From an uncultured Eubacteriales bacterium (GTDB lineage Bacteria; Bacillota; Clostridia; Oscillospirales; CAG-272): DNA of 64,000 bases. This document shows, piece after piece, positions 24,532 to 32,104 of the stretch (position 1 is its first letter; each line of letters starts with the position of its first letter). The position numbers and the translations under genes are program-made. The stretch is from positions 1 through 64,000 of the forward strand of contig CAKSAC010000009.1 of NCBI GenBank assembly GCA_934434925.1, read 5' to 3'. The notes below the pieces were generated by a model. The model searched no databases, was not told where the DNA came from, and worked only from the letters and a program-made list of their open reading frames with translations.

Positions 24532-25668
24532 ATGGTAGAGATCATACCGGTCAGCTCCCGTAAAGAGCAACGCGAATTTCTGCAATTTCCTCTTCGTTTG
24601 TACCGCGGGAACCCCTGCTTCGTTCCGCCCTTGTACCGGGAAGAAAAAATGATTTTTTCCGAGAAGTACGTGTATTACAAAACCTGTGAATCCGCTTGTT
24701 TTCTTGCCCGCCGGAACGGAGTGACCGTCGGCCGGATTTCGGCGATCCTGCAAAAGGCCTCCAACGAAAAAAGAGGGGAACGGCGCATTCGTTTCACCCG
24801 CTTTGACGCAATCAACGACCAGGAAGTAGCCAACGCTCTCTTCAGCGCGGTGGAAGAGTATGCGCGCGAAAAGGGAATGGACACCGTCTGCGGTCCGCTC
24901 GGTTTCTCCGATCTGGAACGCGAGGGGCTTCTGGTGGAGGGATTTGATGAACTTTCTACTTTTGAAGAGCAGTATAATGCCGAATATTACGGAACGCTGA
25001 TCGAAAACTGCGGTTACGCGAAAGAGGTAGACTGGGTTGAATCCAGGATTTATGCGCCACCGCCGGAAGAAGCGGAAAAAATGCAAAAGACCGCGGCTTT
25101 TGTTCTGAAACGCTACAATCTCCGTATCGGAGAAGCCAAAAATATCAACGACTTTCTTCGCCGGTACGGCGAGGGTTTTTTCGCCCTGCTTGACGAAGCC
25201 TACGAAGGGCTTTACGGAACCGTTCCCTTTACGGATGAAATGCGAAAGATGCTGGTCGAAAACTTCCGTCTCATCGCCAACCCGCGCCACGTTGCCGCCG
25301 TGCTGGACGAACATGATCGCGTTGTCTGCCTGGGGGTCTGCTTCCCTTCGCTGGCAAAAGCCCTGCAACCCTCCATGGGACGGCTGACTCCGGCCGCGCT
25401 TGTGCGCGTATTGCGCGCCATCCGCCATCCGCAGATCCTTGATCTCGGGCTGATTGCCGTCGCTCCGTCCTACCAAAATCGCGGGATCAGCGCGGTAATC
25501 ATGGCCGAGCTTTCCAGAATGCTCCGGGAAGACGGCGTGAAATATGCCGAGACCAATTTGAACCTTGAAGATAATTTCTCTGTCAGAAATCAGTGGAAGC
25601 GTTTTGCCTCCGTGGAGCATAAGCGCCGCCGCTCCTATGTAAAAAAACTGGAGGAAACGCCGGTATGA
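24532..25668 (+). CDS. GNAT-like N-acyltransferase of unknown substrate
   Basis: 378 residues. The ATG lies two codons after the fakB stop, with only a weak GAAAG upstream, so translation is probably coupled. The C-terminal half has the acetyl-CoA-type fold with LGLIAVAPSYQNRGISAVIM, the usual motif A of GNAT proteins (V-x-P-x-x-Q-x-x-G). The N-terminal half has FVPPLYREEK and a GPLGFSDLEREGLL segment seen in uncharacterised clostridial homologues. It overlaps plsX by four bases. The context suggests an acyl transfer to or from lipid intermediates, but this is inference. Confidence 0.78.
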   Translation: MVEIIPVSSRKEQREFLQFPLRLYRGNPCFVPPLYREEKMIFSEKYVYYKTCESACFLARRNGVTVGRISAILQKASNEKRGERRIRFTRFDAINDQEVANALFSAVEEYAREKGMDTVCGPLGFSDLEREGLLVEGFDELSTFEEQYNAEYYGTLIENCGYAKEVDWVESRIYAPPPEEAEKMQKTAAFVLKRYNLRIGEAKNINDFLRRYGEGFFALLDEAYEGLYGTVPFTDEMRKMLVENFRLIANPRHVAAVLDEHDRVVCLGVCFPSLAKALQPSMGRLTPAALVRVLRAIRHPQILDLGLIAVAPSYQNRGISAVIMAELSRMLREDGVKYAETNLNLEDNFSVRNQWKRFASVEHKRRRSYVKKLEETPV

Positions 25669-26678
25669 AAATTGCCATTGACTGCCTCGGCGGTGACAAA
25701 AGCCCCGAAGCGAACATAGAAGGAACACTGGAAGCTCTCCGGCAGTTCCCGGACCTCTCGGTCATTTTTTACGGAGATGAACCGCTCATCCGCCGATCGC
25801 TGACGGGAGCCGGCGCTCTCCTTTCCCGCACAGAGATCGTGCACGCGCCCATGGCCCTCACGGGTGAAGACAGACCTGTGGACGCTATCCGGATGAAAAA
25901 GGATGCCTCCATGATCCGCGCCATCCGCGCATTGCGGGAAGACGACGATATTTCCGCGCTGGTTTCCAGCGGTGCCACCGGTCCTCTTGTCGGCGCGTCT
26001 ATTCTCCGCGTCGGCCGGATCGAAGGGGTACGCCGCCCTGCTTTCTGCCCTGTTCTGCCCGCAATGGACGGCGGGCTGGTCGGAATCTGCGACAGCGGGG
26101 CCAACGTCGAATGCACGGCAGAAGAGCTGCGCCAGTTTGCCATTATGGGCAGTGCCTACCTCTCCGAAGTCTACGGCATCGTTTCTCCGCGCGCCGCGCT
26201 TCTGAACGTCGGGACCGAAAGTGAAAAAGGCGACAGCCTGCGGAAAGAAGCCTATTCTTTTCTCGCCGTGCAGGAAGGCGTCAACTTTGTCGGCAATATG
26301 GAAAGCCGCGACCTGCTTTCCGGGCGTTATGACCTTGTGGTATGCGACGGTTTCTCGGGTAATGTGCTGGTAAAAAGCACCGAAGGCGCCTGTTTAGAAA
26401 TGCTCAAAAAACTGAAAAAAGACATCTCCTCTTCCCTGCTCAACAAGATCGGCGCGCTCTTCCTGTATCGGATGTTCATGAAAGAAAAGCAGTTCATGAA
26501 CTATCAGAACTACGGCGGGAGCGTTCTGCTCGGGCTGGAAAAGACCATTGTCAAAGGACACGGAAGCAGTAACGCCAACGCCTTTGCCAAATGTGTGGAG
26601 CAGGCCTACCGGATGGTGGACAAGCATCTGAATGAAAAGATTGCCGCCGGACTGCAAGCCTGCCCCGCGCGGGTCTGA
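25665..26678 (+). CDS. plsX: Phosphate acyltransferase PlsX
   Basis: 337 residues, start overlapping the previous stop (ATGA). It begins MKIAIDCLGGDKSPE, the PlsX signature (DxxGGD), and carries SSGATGPLVGA, VALLNVGTESEKGD-type and CDGFSGNVLVKSTEG motifs. It interconverts acyl-ACP and acyl-phosphate. With fakA, fakB and acp it supplies acyl-phosphate to PlsY at the membrane. Confidence 0.94.
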   Translation: MKIAIDCLGGDKSPEANIEGTLEALRQFPDLSVIFYGDEPLIRRSLTGAGALLSRTEIVHAPMALTGEDRPVDAIRMKKDASMIRAIRALREDDDISALVSSGATGPLVGASILRVGRIEGVRRPAFCPVLPAMDGGLVGICDSGANVECTAEELRQFAIMGSAYLSEVYGIVSPRAALLNVGTESEKGDSLRKEAYSFLAVQEGVNFVGNMESRDLLSGRYDLVVCDGFSGNVLVKSTEGACLEMLKKLKKDISSSLLNKIGALFLYRMFMKEKQFMNYQNYGGSVLLGLEKTIVKGHGSSNANAFAKCVEQAYRMVDKHLNEKIAAGLQACPARV

Positions 26679-26823
26679 TCGTTCGTTTTCTGTTCGCTCT
26701 GCACACAAAGCCTTTCCCTGCCCCGCCGTCGGTAAAATACCCGATTATGATGTTTTTTTATACTATTTTTCTCTTACCGTTGGAAAATTTTATCTTGCTG
26801 TTAGCAAAACGAAGGAGTAGACC

Positions 26824-27045
26824 ATGTTTGAAAAAGTACGCGACTTGCTGGCAAAAGAATTGAAAACAGATGCCGCCGCCATCACTCCCGCTTCTCGTAT
26901 CAAAGATGACCTCGGTGCCGATTCGATTGACATACTCCAGCTTCTCATGACCCTGGAAGAAGAAAACGATATTGTGATCCCGGACGAAGAGCTGGCACAT
27001 TTTATCACGGTCGGGGATATTGTTTCCTATCTTGAAAGACTGTAA
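26824..27045 (+). CDS. acpP: Acyl carrier protein
   Basis: 73 residues with GAAGGAG upstream. The phosphopantetheine attachment site is DLGADSIDILQ, serine at about residue 39; isoleucine takes the place of the usual leucine after the serine. Acidic and helical as expected. A 145-base gap with an AT-rich leader separates it from plsX, so it may have its own promoter; TATACT lies at about 26759. The place next to plsX matches its role as acyl donor. Confidence 0.93.
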   Translation: MFEKVRDLLAKELKTDAAAITPASRIKDDLGADSIDILQLLMTLEEENDIVIPDEELAHFITVGDIVSYLERL

Positions 27046-27061
27046 AGAATTCTTTGCAAAG

Positions 27062-27087
27062 AAAAACCGCCGGTAACGGCGGTTTTT
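27062..27087. terminator. Bidirectional terminator between acpP and the transporter operon
   Basis: AAAAACCGCCG / CGGCGGTTTTT with a GTAA loop. It serves acpP on the plus strand and the convergent ATPase gene on the minus strand. Confidence 0.93.
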
Positions 27088-27111
27088 TGCAATATCGGGA
27101 AACGGAACGGG

Positions 27112-27915
27112 TCAGACCTGCGCCTCACCGAGGAACCGTGAGAGAAATTCGCGCGCCCGCTGTGTGTGCGGCGCATTGAAGAACTCCTGCGGGGCCCCCT
27201 CTTCTGCGATACGGCCGTCGTCCATGAAAATGACCCGGCCGGAAACATCGCGCGCAAAGCCCATTTCGTGGGTGACGACAATCATGGTCATGCCGCTTTC
27301 GGCCAATGAACGCATGACCGACAGAACTTCCCCGACCATTTCGGGGTCCAGCGCCGAGGTCGGCTCGTCAAAGAGTATCACATCCGGGTTCATGCACAGA
27401 GCGCGCGCGATAGCTACACGCTGTTTCTGGCCGCCGGAAAGTTGCGCCGGACGGGCATTGACATAGGCGCTCATCCCGACCCTGTCCAGCGCTTGATAGG
27501 CGAGGGCGGTCGCTTCTGCGCGCGAACGGTGCAAAACGACGGTCTGCGGACGGATGCAGTTTTCAAGCGCCGTCATGTTATTGAACAGATTGAACTGTTG
27601 AAAAACCATCACAACGCGGGAACGGTATTCGGTCAACCGGATTTCCCGGCCGGTGATATTCCTGCCCTCAAACAGGATTTCCCCGCCCGTCGGTTCTTCC
27701 AGAAGATTGATACAACGGAGCATTGTACTTTTACCGGAACCGGAAGACCCGATGACGCTGATAACTTCCCCGCGGCGGACATTCAGATTGATGTCGCGCA
27801 ATACTTCATGGTCGCCGAAACTCTTTTGCAAATGAAGAAGCGAGAGAATGTATTCCCCTTCCGGCTCCGCGGCACGGTCGATCATTTCGTCCGGCATTTT
27901 ATTCTCGTATTCCAT
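27112..27915 (-). CDS. Amino-acid ABC transporter ATPase, probably for lysine
   Basis: 267 residues from ATG 27915, with AAAGAGG six bases upstream; ATG 27936 would overlap the permease gene. Walker A GSSGSGKST, signature LSGGQKQRVAIARAL and Walker B VILFDEPTSALD are intact. It belongs to the polar amino-acid (GlnQ/HisP) group. It is the last gene of an operon of binding protein, permease and ATPase, whose leader is a lysine riboswitch. Confidence 0.9.
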   Translation of the reverse strand: MEYENKMPDEMIDRAAEPEGEYILSLLHLQKSFGDHEVLRDINLNVRRGEVISVIGSSGSGKSTMLRCINLLEEPTGGEILFEGRNITGREIRLTEYRSRVVMVFQQFNLFNNMTALENCIRPQTVVLHRSRAEATALAYQALDRVGMSAYVNARPAQLSGGQKQRVAIARALCMNPDVILFDEPTSALDPEMVGEVLSVMRSLAESGMTMIVVTHEMGFARDVSGRVIFMDDGRIAEEGAPQEFFNAPHTQRAREFLSRFLGEAQV

Positions 27916-27916
27916 A

Positions 27917-28681
27917 TTATGCCTCTTTCCGAACATGAATTTCCGCCCCGGGGTCCGACTGCGAGCCGCAGATGGTATAATTGCCGGCCCCTTCCAGTTT
28001 TTTCTCCGCCAAACGGAGCAGGCGCGTCACCGTGAAAGTCAACACAAAATAAAGCACGCAGACCACGGCATAGGTCTGGAAGATCTGGAGATTGATCCGG
28101 TTGATGACCCCGGCCATATAATAAAGCTCCATGACCCCGATAACATTCAGAACCGAGGTGTCCTTGATGTTGATGACAAACTCGTTGCTGACCGAGGGCA
28201 GGATGTTCCGCATGGCCTGCGGGAGAATAACATGGATCATAGCCTGCATGTGCGTCATTCCGACCGAACAGGCTCCCTCCATCTGTCCGCGCTCCACGGA
28301 GATAATGCCGCCCCGGACGATCTCGGCCATATAAGCTCCCGTATTGATTGAAACAATGAAGATACCGGCAGGGATCAGCGGGAGCGTATTACCGCCGTTC
28401 AGAAACGCATACCCCCAGAAAATGACCATCGATTGCACCATCATCGGCGTACCGCGAAAAACTTCGATATACACCCCGATGATCGCGTTCAGGATTTTAT
28501 GCAGGACGCGGAGTACCGGAGATTTGGAGAACGGGGCCGTGCGGATAACGCCGGTCAGAAGACCGATAAGCAGCCCCGCCAGCGTTCCGGTCAAAGCAAT
28601 CAGCAGGGTGTATCCGACCCCGCGCAAGAGCAGTTCCCGGTATTTTACGGCAATGTTGACAACTTGTGACAGAAATTCCAC
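27917..28681 (-). CDS. Amino-acid ABC transporter permease, probably for lysine
   Basis: 254 residues from GTG 28681. The HisMQ-type membrane domain shows the EAA loop region (EIVRGGIISVERGQMEGACSVG) and about five helices, with EVFRGTPMMVQ before them. The C-terminal tail after the last helix (about 20 residues) is longer than usual. It is the only permease in the operon, so it probably forms a homodimer. It almost abuts the ATPase gene. Confidence 0.9.
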   Translation of the reverse strand: MEFLSQVVNIAVKYRELLLRGVGYTLLIALTGTLAGLLIGLLTGVIRTAPFSKSPVLRVLHKILNAIIGVYIEVFRGTPMMVQSMVIFWGYAFLNGGNTLPLIPAGIFIVSINTGAYMAEIVRGGIISVERGQMEGACSVGMTHMQAMIHVILPQAMRNILPSVSNEFVINIKDTSVLNVIGVMELYYMAGVINRINLQIFQTYAVVCVLYFVLTFTVTRLLRLAEKKLEGAGNYTICGSQSDPGAEIHVRKEA

Positions 28682-28721
28682 TTGCTACGCTTCTTTCTTT
28701 GTAATGATTTTGCGAACAGAA

Positions 28722-29600
28722 TTACTTTTTATAAATAATGACCAGGTTGCTGCGGTAATAGCAGTCGGAGAAATCGGCCTCCTGCTTTCTTTCGTCCGTG
28801 GGGCTCATCCCGGCGATAACGCAGTCCACCGCGCCGGATGTCACGGCGGGAATCAGCGAATCCCATTCGTTCCGCACGATTTCAAGGCTCATGCCGAGTT
28901 CGGCCGCAATATACTTGGCGATCTGCACATCGTACCCGTTGGCATACTGTCCGGGCGCGCCGCTGATCGGCACCGCACCGTTCACAGCGCTTGTCTGCGT
29001 CCAGTTGAAGGGGTCATATGCGCATTCCATCGAAATTTTCAGCACGCCTTTTGAAACATCGGTCTTGTCGGAACGGACGGCATAGCTGAGGTGAAGCTCC
29101 GTCTCGGGATTTTTGTTGGCGTCAAAAATCTGATTCATCAGTTCCTGCTGTTTTTCCTGAGATATGCCGGCCAAAACGGCATTGACTTTTTTCAAAAGTT
29201 CGGAGCCTTTTTTGAAGGCGACGGCAATACCCGTCTCATCCCCGACCACGCGGAAACCGGTGTCGTTGTTTTTCAGGGGAAGATAGGCAAGTTCGGGATC
29301 CTTCGCCGTCTCGGTAAATGCCGTCGGTTCCTCCGCCACATAACCGTCAATGGCGCCGCTGCGCAGAGCGGTCAGGAGCGCGGGGAAATCGGGATATTCT
29401 TTCGCGGTCACGCCGGTGATCTGCTGCTGTAAAGCCGTCAGATGGAAAGTCCCCTTCTGCGCCGCCAGAACGGCACCGGAACCGGAGAGGGCGGAGATGC
29501 TGCCCTTATCGGAAATATCCACCTTTTCACGTGCGCCGCAGGATGCAAAAGCGAGACAAAGAAGAGCCAGTGCGAGTGCGAGAGAGATGATTCTTTTCAT
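28722..29600 (-). CDS. Amino-acid-binding lipoprotein, probably for lysine
   Basis: 292 residues from ATG 29600, which follows GGAGGAAAAAATC. The signal peptide ends in a lipobox (AFASC, cysteine about residue 21). The mature part is a family 3 solute-binding protein, with repeated phrases such as LRSGAIDGYVAEEPT and VTSGAVDCVIAGMSPTDER, and FNWTQ. The order of the two lobes is unusual: an SBP-3-like half with EEPTA precedes the segment KISMECAYDPFNW, which normally opens the mature protein, so the protein may be circularly permuted or fused. Specificity for lysine comes from the riboswitch, not from the sequence. Confidence 0.88.
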   Translation of the reverse strand: MKRIISLALALALLCLAFASCGAREKVDISDKGSISALSGSGAVLAAQKGTFHLTALQQQITGVTAKEYPDFPALLTALRSGAIDGYVAEEPTAFTETAKDPELAYLPLKNNDTGFRVVGDETGIAVAFKKGSELLKKVNAVLAGISQEKQQELMNQIFDANKNPETELHLSYAVRSDKTDVSKGVLKISMECAYDPFNWTQTSAVNGAVPISGAPGQYANGYDVQIAKYIAAELGMSLEIVRNEWDSLIPAVTSGAVDCVIAGMSPTDERKQEADFSDCYYRSNLVIIYKK

Positions 29601-29634
29601 GATTTTTTCCTCCGAAAAATATTTTTCAAAACAG

Positions 29635-29662
29635 AACGGCCGAAGCAAGTGCTCCGACCGTT
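29635..29662 (-). terminator. Probable attenuator hairpin of the lysine riboswitch
   Basis: ACGGTCGGAG and CTTCGGCCGT (minus strand) pair with two G-U pairs around a six-base loop, followed by TCTGTTTTG. It lies between the aptamer and the ribosome binding site. A perfect 18-base palindrome (29666-29683) next to it could take part in the switch. Confidence 0.6.
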
Positions 29663-29696
29663 TCAATATATCCCGGGATATATCAGAATCCAATCA

Positions 29697-29865
29697 AATG
29701 TAGCACTCCGCAAATTCTTGCGACAGTCGAGGGGATATTCTCCCAACGCCCAACGATACCGTCCGGGGAACGATACCATTTCGGCAAAAGCACCTTTCAC
29801 ACGGTCCTGCCGGCCTCCCGGGCCTATACCGCGCTACTCATCACTTCCGCGCCTCTAACAATTCT
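29697..29865 (-). promoter_or_regulatory. Lysine riboswitch (L box)
   Basis: Read on the minus strand, the leader has the conserved L-box blocks in order: AGAGGCGCG, then GATGAGTAG, TGAAAGG, GCCGAAATGG, GTTGGG, GACTGTC and GCGGAGTGCTAC. These match the aptamer core known from lysC/asd leaders. It implies that the downstream binding protein, permease and ATPase are switched off when lysine is plentiful, so the transporter probably imports lysine. Confidence 0.9.
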
Positions 29866-29890
29866 TTGATTCGACTATTCAGTTTTGTCC

Positions 29891-29919
29891 ATTATACGCC
29901 CCCTTTTGGCATTTGTCAA
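29891..29919 (-). promoter_or_regulatory. Promoter of the lysine transporter operon
   Basis: Minus strand TTGACA (29914-29919), 17 bases, TATAAT (29891-29896). Transcription would start about 20 bases before the aptamer. Confidence 0.9.
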
Positions 29920-29978
29920 TAGTTTTTGCAATATTTTTTTGTAATTTTTTCATAAATGGAAAAAAGAAGGCTCTCGGC

Positions 29979-30007
29979 TTTACAAAACGCGCCGTGCGCG
30001 GTATACT
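29979..30007 (+). promoter_or_regulatory. Promoter of the aminopeptidase gene
   Basis: TTTACA (29979-29984), 17 bases, TATACT (30002-30007), 135 bases before ATG 30142. The leader between is A-rich and shows no further structure. Confidence 0.7.
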
Positions 30008-30141
30008 GTTTAATGTAGTATTTTTCTCGGCGCGCCCCGCCGAAAGGCCGAAGAAAACCGAAAAAAATCAAAAAGAAAAATCCGAAAGACGGCCACAGAA
30101 TAATCCAAAAAGAAAATCGCAGAAAAAAAAGGAGCAGAACC

Positions 30142-31947
30142 ATGCCGATGCAAAAAGAAACAACAAAGATTCAAAAAAGGCTGGCGGCTTTGCGCGCCCG
30201 GATGGATGCGCATGGTGCCGATGCCTGCCTGATCGGCACCGAAGATTTTCACGGTTCCGAATATGTCGGGGAATATTTCAAAGCGCGCGAATACTTTTCG
30301 GGCTTTACGGGTTCGGCGGGAACGCTGGTCGTTCTGCGCGGAGAAGCCGCCCTGTTCACCGACGGCCGCTATTTTTTGCAGGCGGAAGACGAGCTGGCCG
30401 GCAGTGGTATCACGCTTATGAAAAGCGGAATGCCCGGCGTTCCCTCTCCCGAAGAATATCTTTGCCGTTCCCTGCCCGACGGTGCCGTAATCTGTTTCGA
30501 TGGCAGGACCGTCAGCCGGCACAGGTTTCTTTCGCTTTGCCGGGCAGCCGAAGGCCGCGGCTTTCGGTTTTGCGGAGAATGCGATCCCGCCGGTGAGGCT
30601 TTCGTCGGCCGCCCCGCTCTTTCCGAAGCACCGATCTGGGAGCTGGCGGTGGAATTCAGCGGAGAGAGCCGGGAAGAAAAACTGGAACGGGTGCGACGGG
30701 CGATGCACACGCGCGGCGCCGATCTTCTCCTTCTTTCCGCGCTGGACGAAATCGCATGGCTCCTGAACCTGCGCGGCGGCGATATCTCCCATACGCCGGT
30801 ATTTCTTTCCTTCTTTTTACTGGGAGAAAAGAACGCCACTCTCTGCGTGCGGGAAAGAGCGCTTTCCGAAGAGCTGCGCGCGGAACTTGCCGCATGCGGT
30901 ATCACCGTCGCCCCTTACGACGCGATTTACCGGCTCCTTGCCGGTCTGCCGGCGGGTGCCTCCCTTCTCTACGATGGGAAAACCGCCAACTCGCAACTGA
31001 TAAATGCCCTGCCCGACGGGGTGCGCACGATGGATGAAGAAAGCCCCGTCTGCCGGATGAAAGCCGTCAAAAACGCCGTCGAATGCGAGAATCTGCAAAA
31101 GGCGCACCGGACAGACGGAGCGGCGCTGACCCGCTTTCTGTTCTGGTTGAAGGATCATGCCGGGAAAGCGGGCGTGACCGAACTGTCTGCCTGCCGGAAA
31201 TGCGAAGAATTCCGCCGCGCCGGCGACGGTTATCTCGGAGCCTCTTTCTCCCCGATCATCGCATGCGGAGAACACGCCGCCGTTATCCATTACGAGCCGG
31301 ACGCAAAGAGCGACCGCCCAATCCCCGCCCGCGGCCTTTGCCTGACCGACACCGGCGCCCATTATACGAAAGGCACGACCGATGTCAGCCGCACCGTGGC
31401 ACTCGGCCCTGTGACCGCAGAGGAAAAACGCCTCTTCACCCTTGTTTTACGCGGTCATCTTGCGCTGGCCGCCGCCCGGTTCCCGGCCGGGGTAAGCGGA
31501 GAAAACCTCGACGTGCTTGCCCGCGCCCCGCTGTGGAACGAGGGGCTGGACTACCGGCACGGAACCGGGCATGGAGTCGGGTATCTGCTCTCCGTACACG
31601 AAGGTCCGCAGAATATCCGCCTGCGCGGAAACGGAGCCGCCTGCCCGCTGGAAGCCGGGATGGTTGTTTCGGACGAGCCGGGGTATTACCGCGCCGGTTC
31701 CTTCGGGGTGCGACATGAAAATCTCCTGCTGGTGACGCAGGCGGAGGAAACCGAATACGGGCGCTTTCTCTCCTTCTCTCCTTTGACGCTGGTTCCGTTT
31801 GACCGCGACGCGATCGACCCGTCTCTTCTGACCGGGGAGGATATCGCCCGACTGAACGCCTACCATCAACGGGTATATGAGGAACTTTCCCCGTTGTTTT
31901 CCGAAGCAGAGACCAAACGCCTGCAAAAGGCAACCGCCCGGCTCTGA
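30142..31947 (+). CDS. pepP: Xaa-Pro aminopeptidase, M24B family
   Basis: 601 residues, with AAAAGGAG before the ATG. Two creatinase-like N-terminal domains (about 10-140 and 160-310), with FTGSAGTLVVL and FTDGRYFLQAE, precede the pita-bread catalytic domain (about 320-540). Metal ligands are visible: D in LTDTGAHY, D in TTDVSRT, H in HGTGHGVGYLLSVHEGP, E in SDEPGYY and E in RHENLL. A C-terminal extension follows. It removes N-terminal residues before proline in the cytoplasm. The 600-residue, three-domain form is like eukaryotic and clostridial APP1. Confidence 0.92.
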   Translation: MPMQKETTKIQKRLAALRARMDAHGADACLIGTEDFHGSEYVGEYFKAREYFSGFTGSAGTLVVLRGEAALFTDGRYFLQAEDELAGSGITLMKSGMPGVPSPEEYLCRSLPDGAVICFDGRTVSRHRFLSLCRAAEGRGFRFCGECDPAGEAFVGRPALSEAPIWELAVEFSGESREEKLERVRRAMHTRGADLLLLSALDEIAWLLNLRGGDISHTPVFLSFFLLGEKNATLCVRERALSEELRAELAACGITVAPYDAIYRLLAGLPAGASLLYDGKTANSQLINALPDGVRTMDEESPVCRMKAVKNAVECENLQKAHRTDGAALTRFLFWLKDHAGKAGVTELSACRKCEEFRRAGDGYLGASFSPIIACGEHAAVIHYEPDAKSDRPIPARGLCLTDTGAHYTKGTTDVSRTVALGPVTAEEKRLFTLVLRGHLALAAARFPAGVSGENLDVLARAPLWNEGLDYRHGTGHGVGYLLSVHEGPQNIRLRGNGAACPLEAGMVVSDEPGYYRAGSFGVRHENLLLVTQAEETEYGRFLSFSPLTLVPFDRDAIDPSLLTGEDIARLNAYHQRVYEELSPLFSEAETKRLQKATARL

Positions 31948-31983
31948 CGGCCGCCGGTCTCTTGAAAAACAAGTAAAAATCTC

Positions 31984-32012
31984 TTGCATTCTATCCGGAA
32001 AGCCTGTATAAT
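31984..32012 (+). promoter_or_regulatory. Promoter of the GH3 gene
   Basis: TTGCAT (31984-31989), 17 bases, TATAAT (32007-32012), 93 bases before ATG 32105. Confidence 0.75.
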
Positions 32013-32104
32013 CAATGCAGGAAGCCGGCGGAGCCGCACGGTTATAAGGCGCGCTTTTCTTTCGTTGCGCACCCATTCCGATATGTATATTAAGGAGAAT
32101 CAAT

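Noticed and set aside
24319..25728. Long minus-strand open frame (469 codons) opposite fakB and the GNAT gene
   Set aside because: It crosses three real plus-strand genes of one operon and has no family resemblance.
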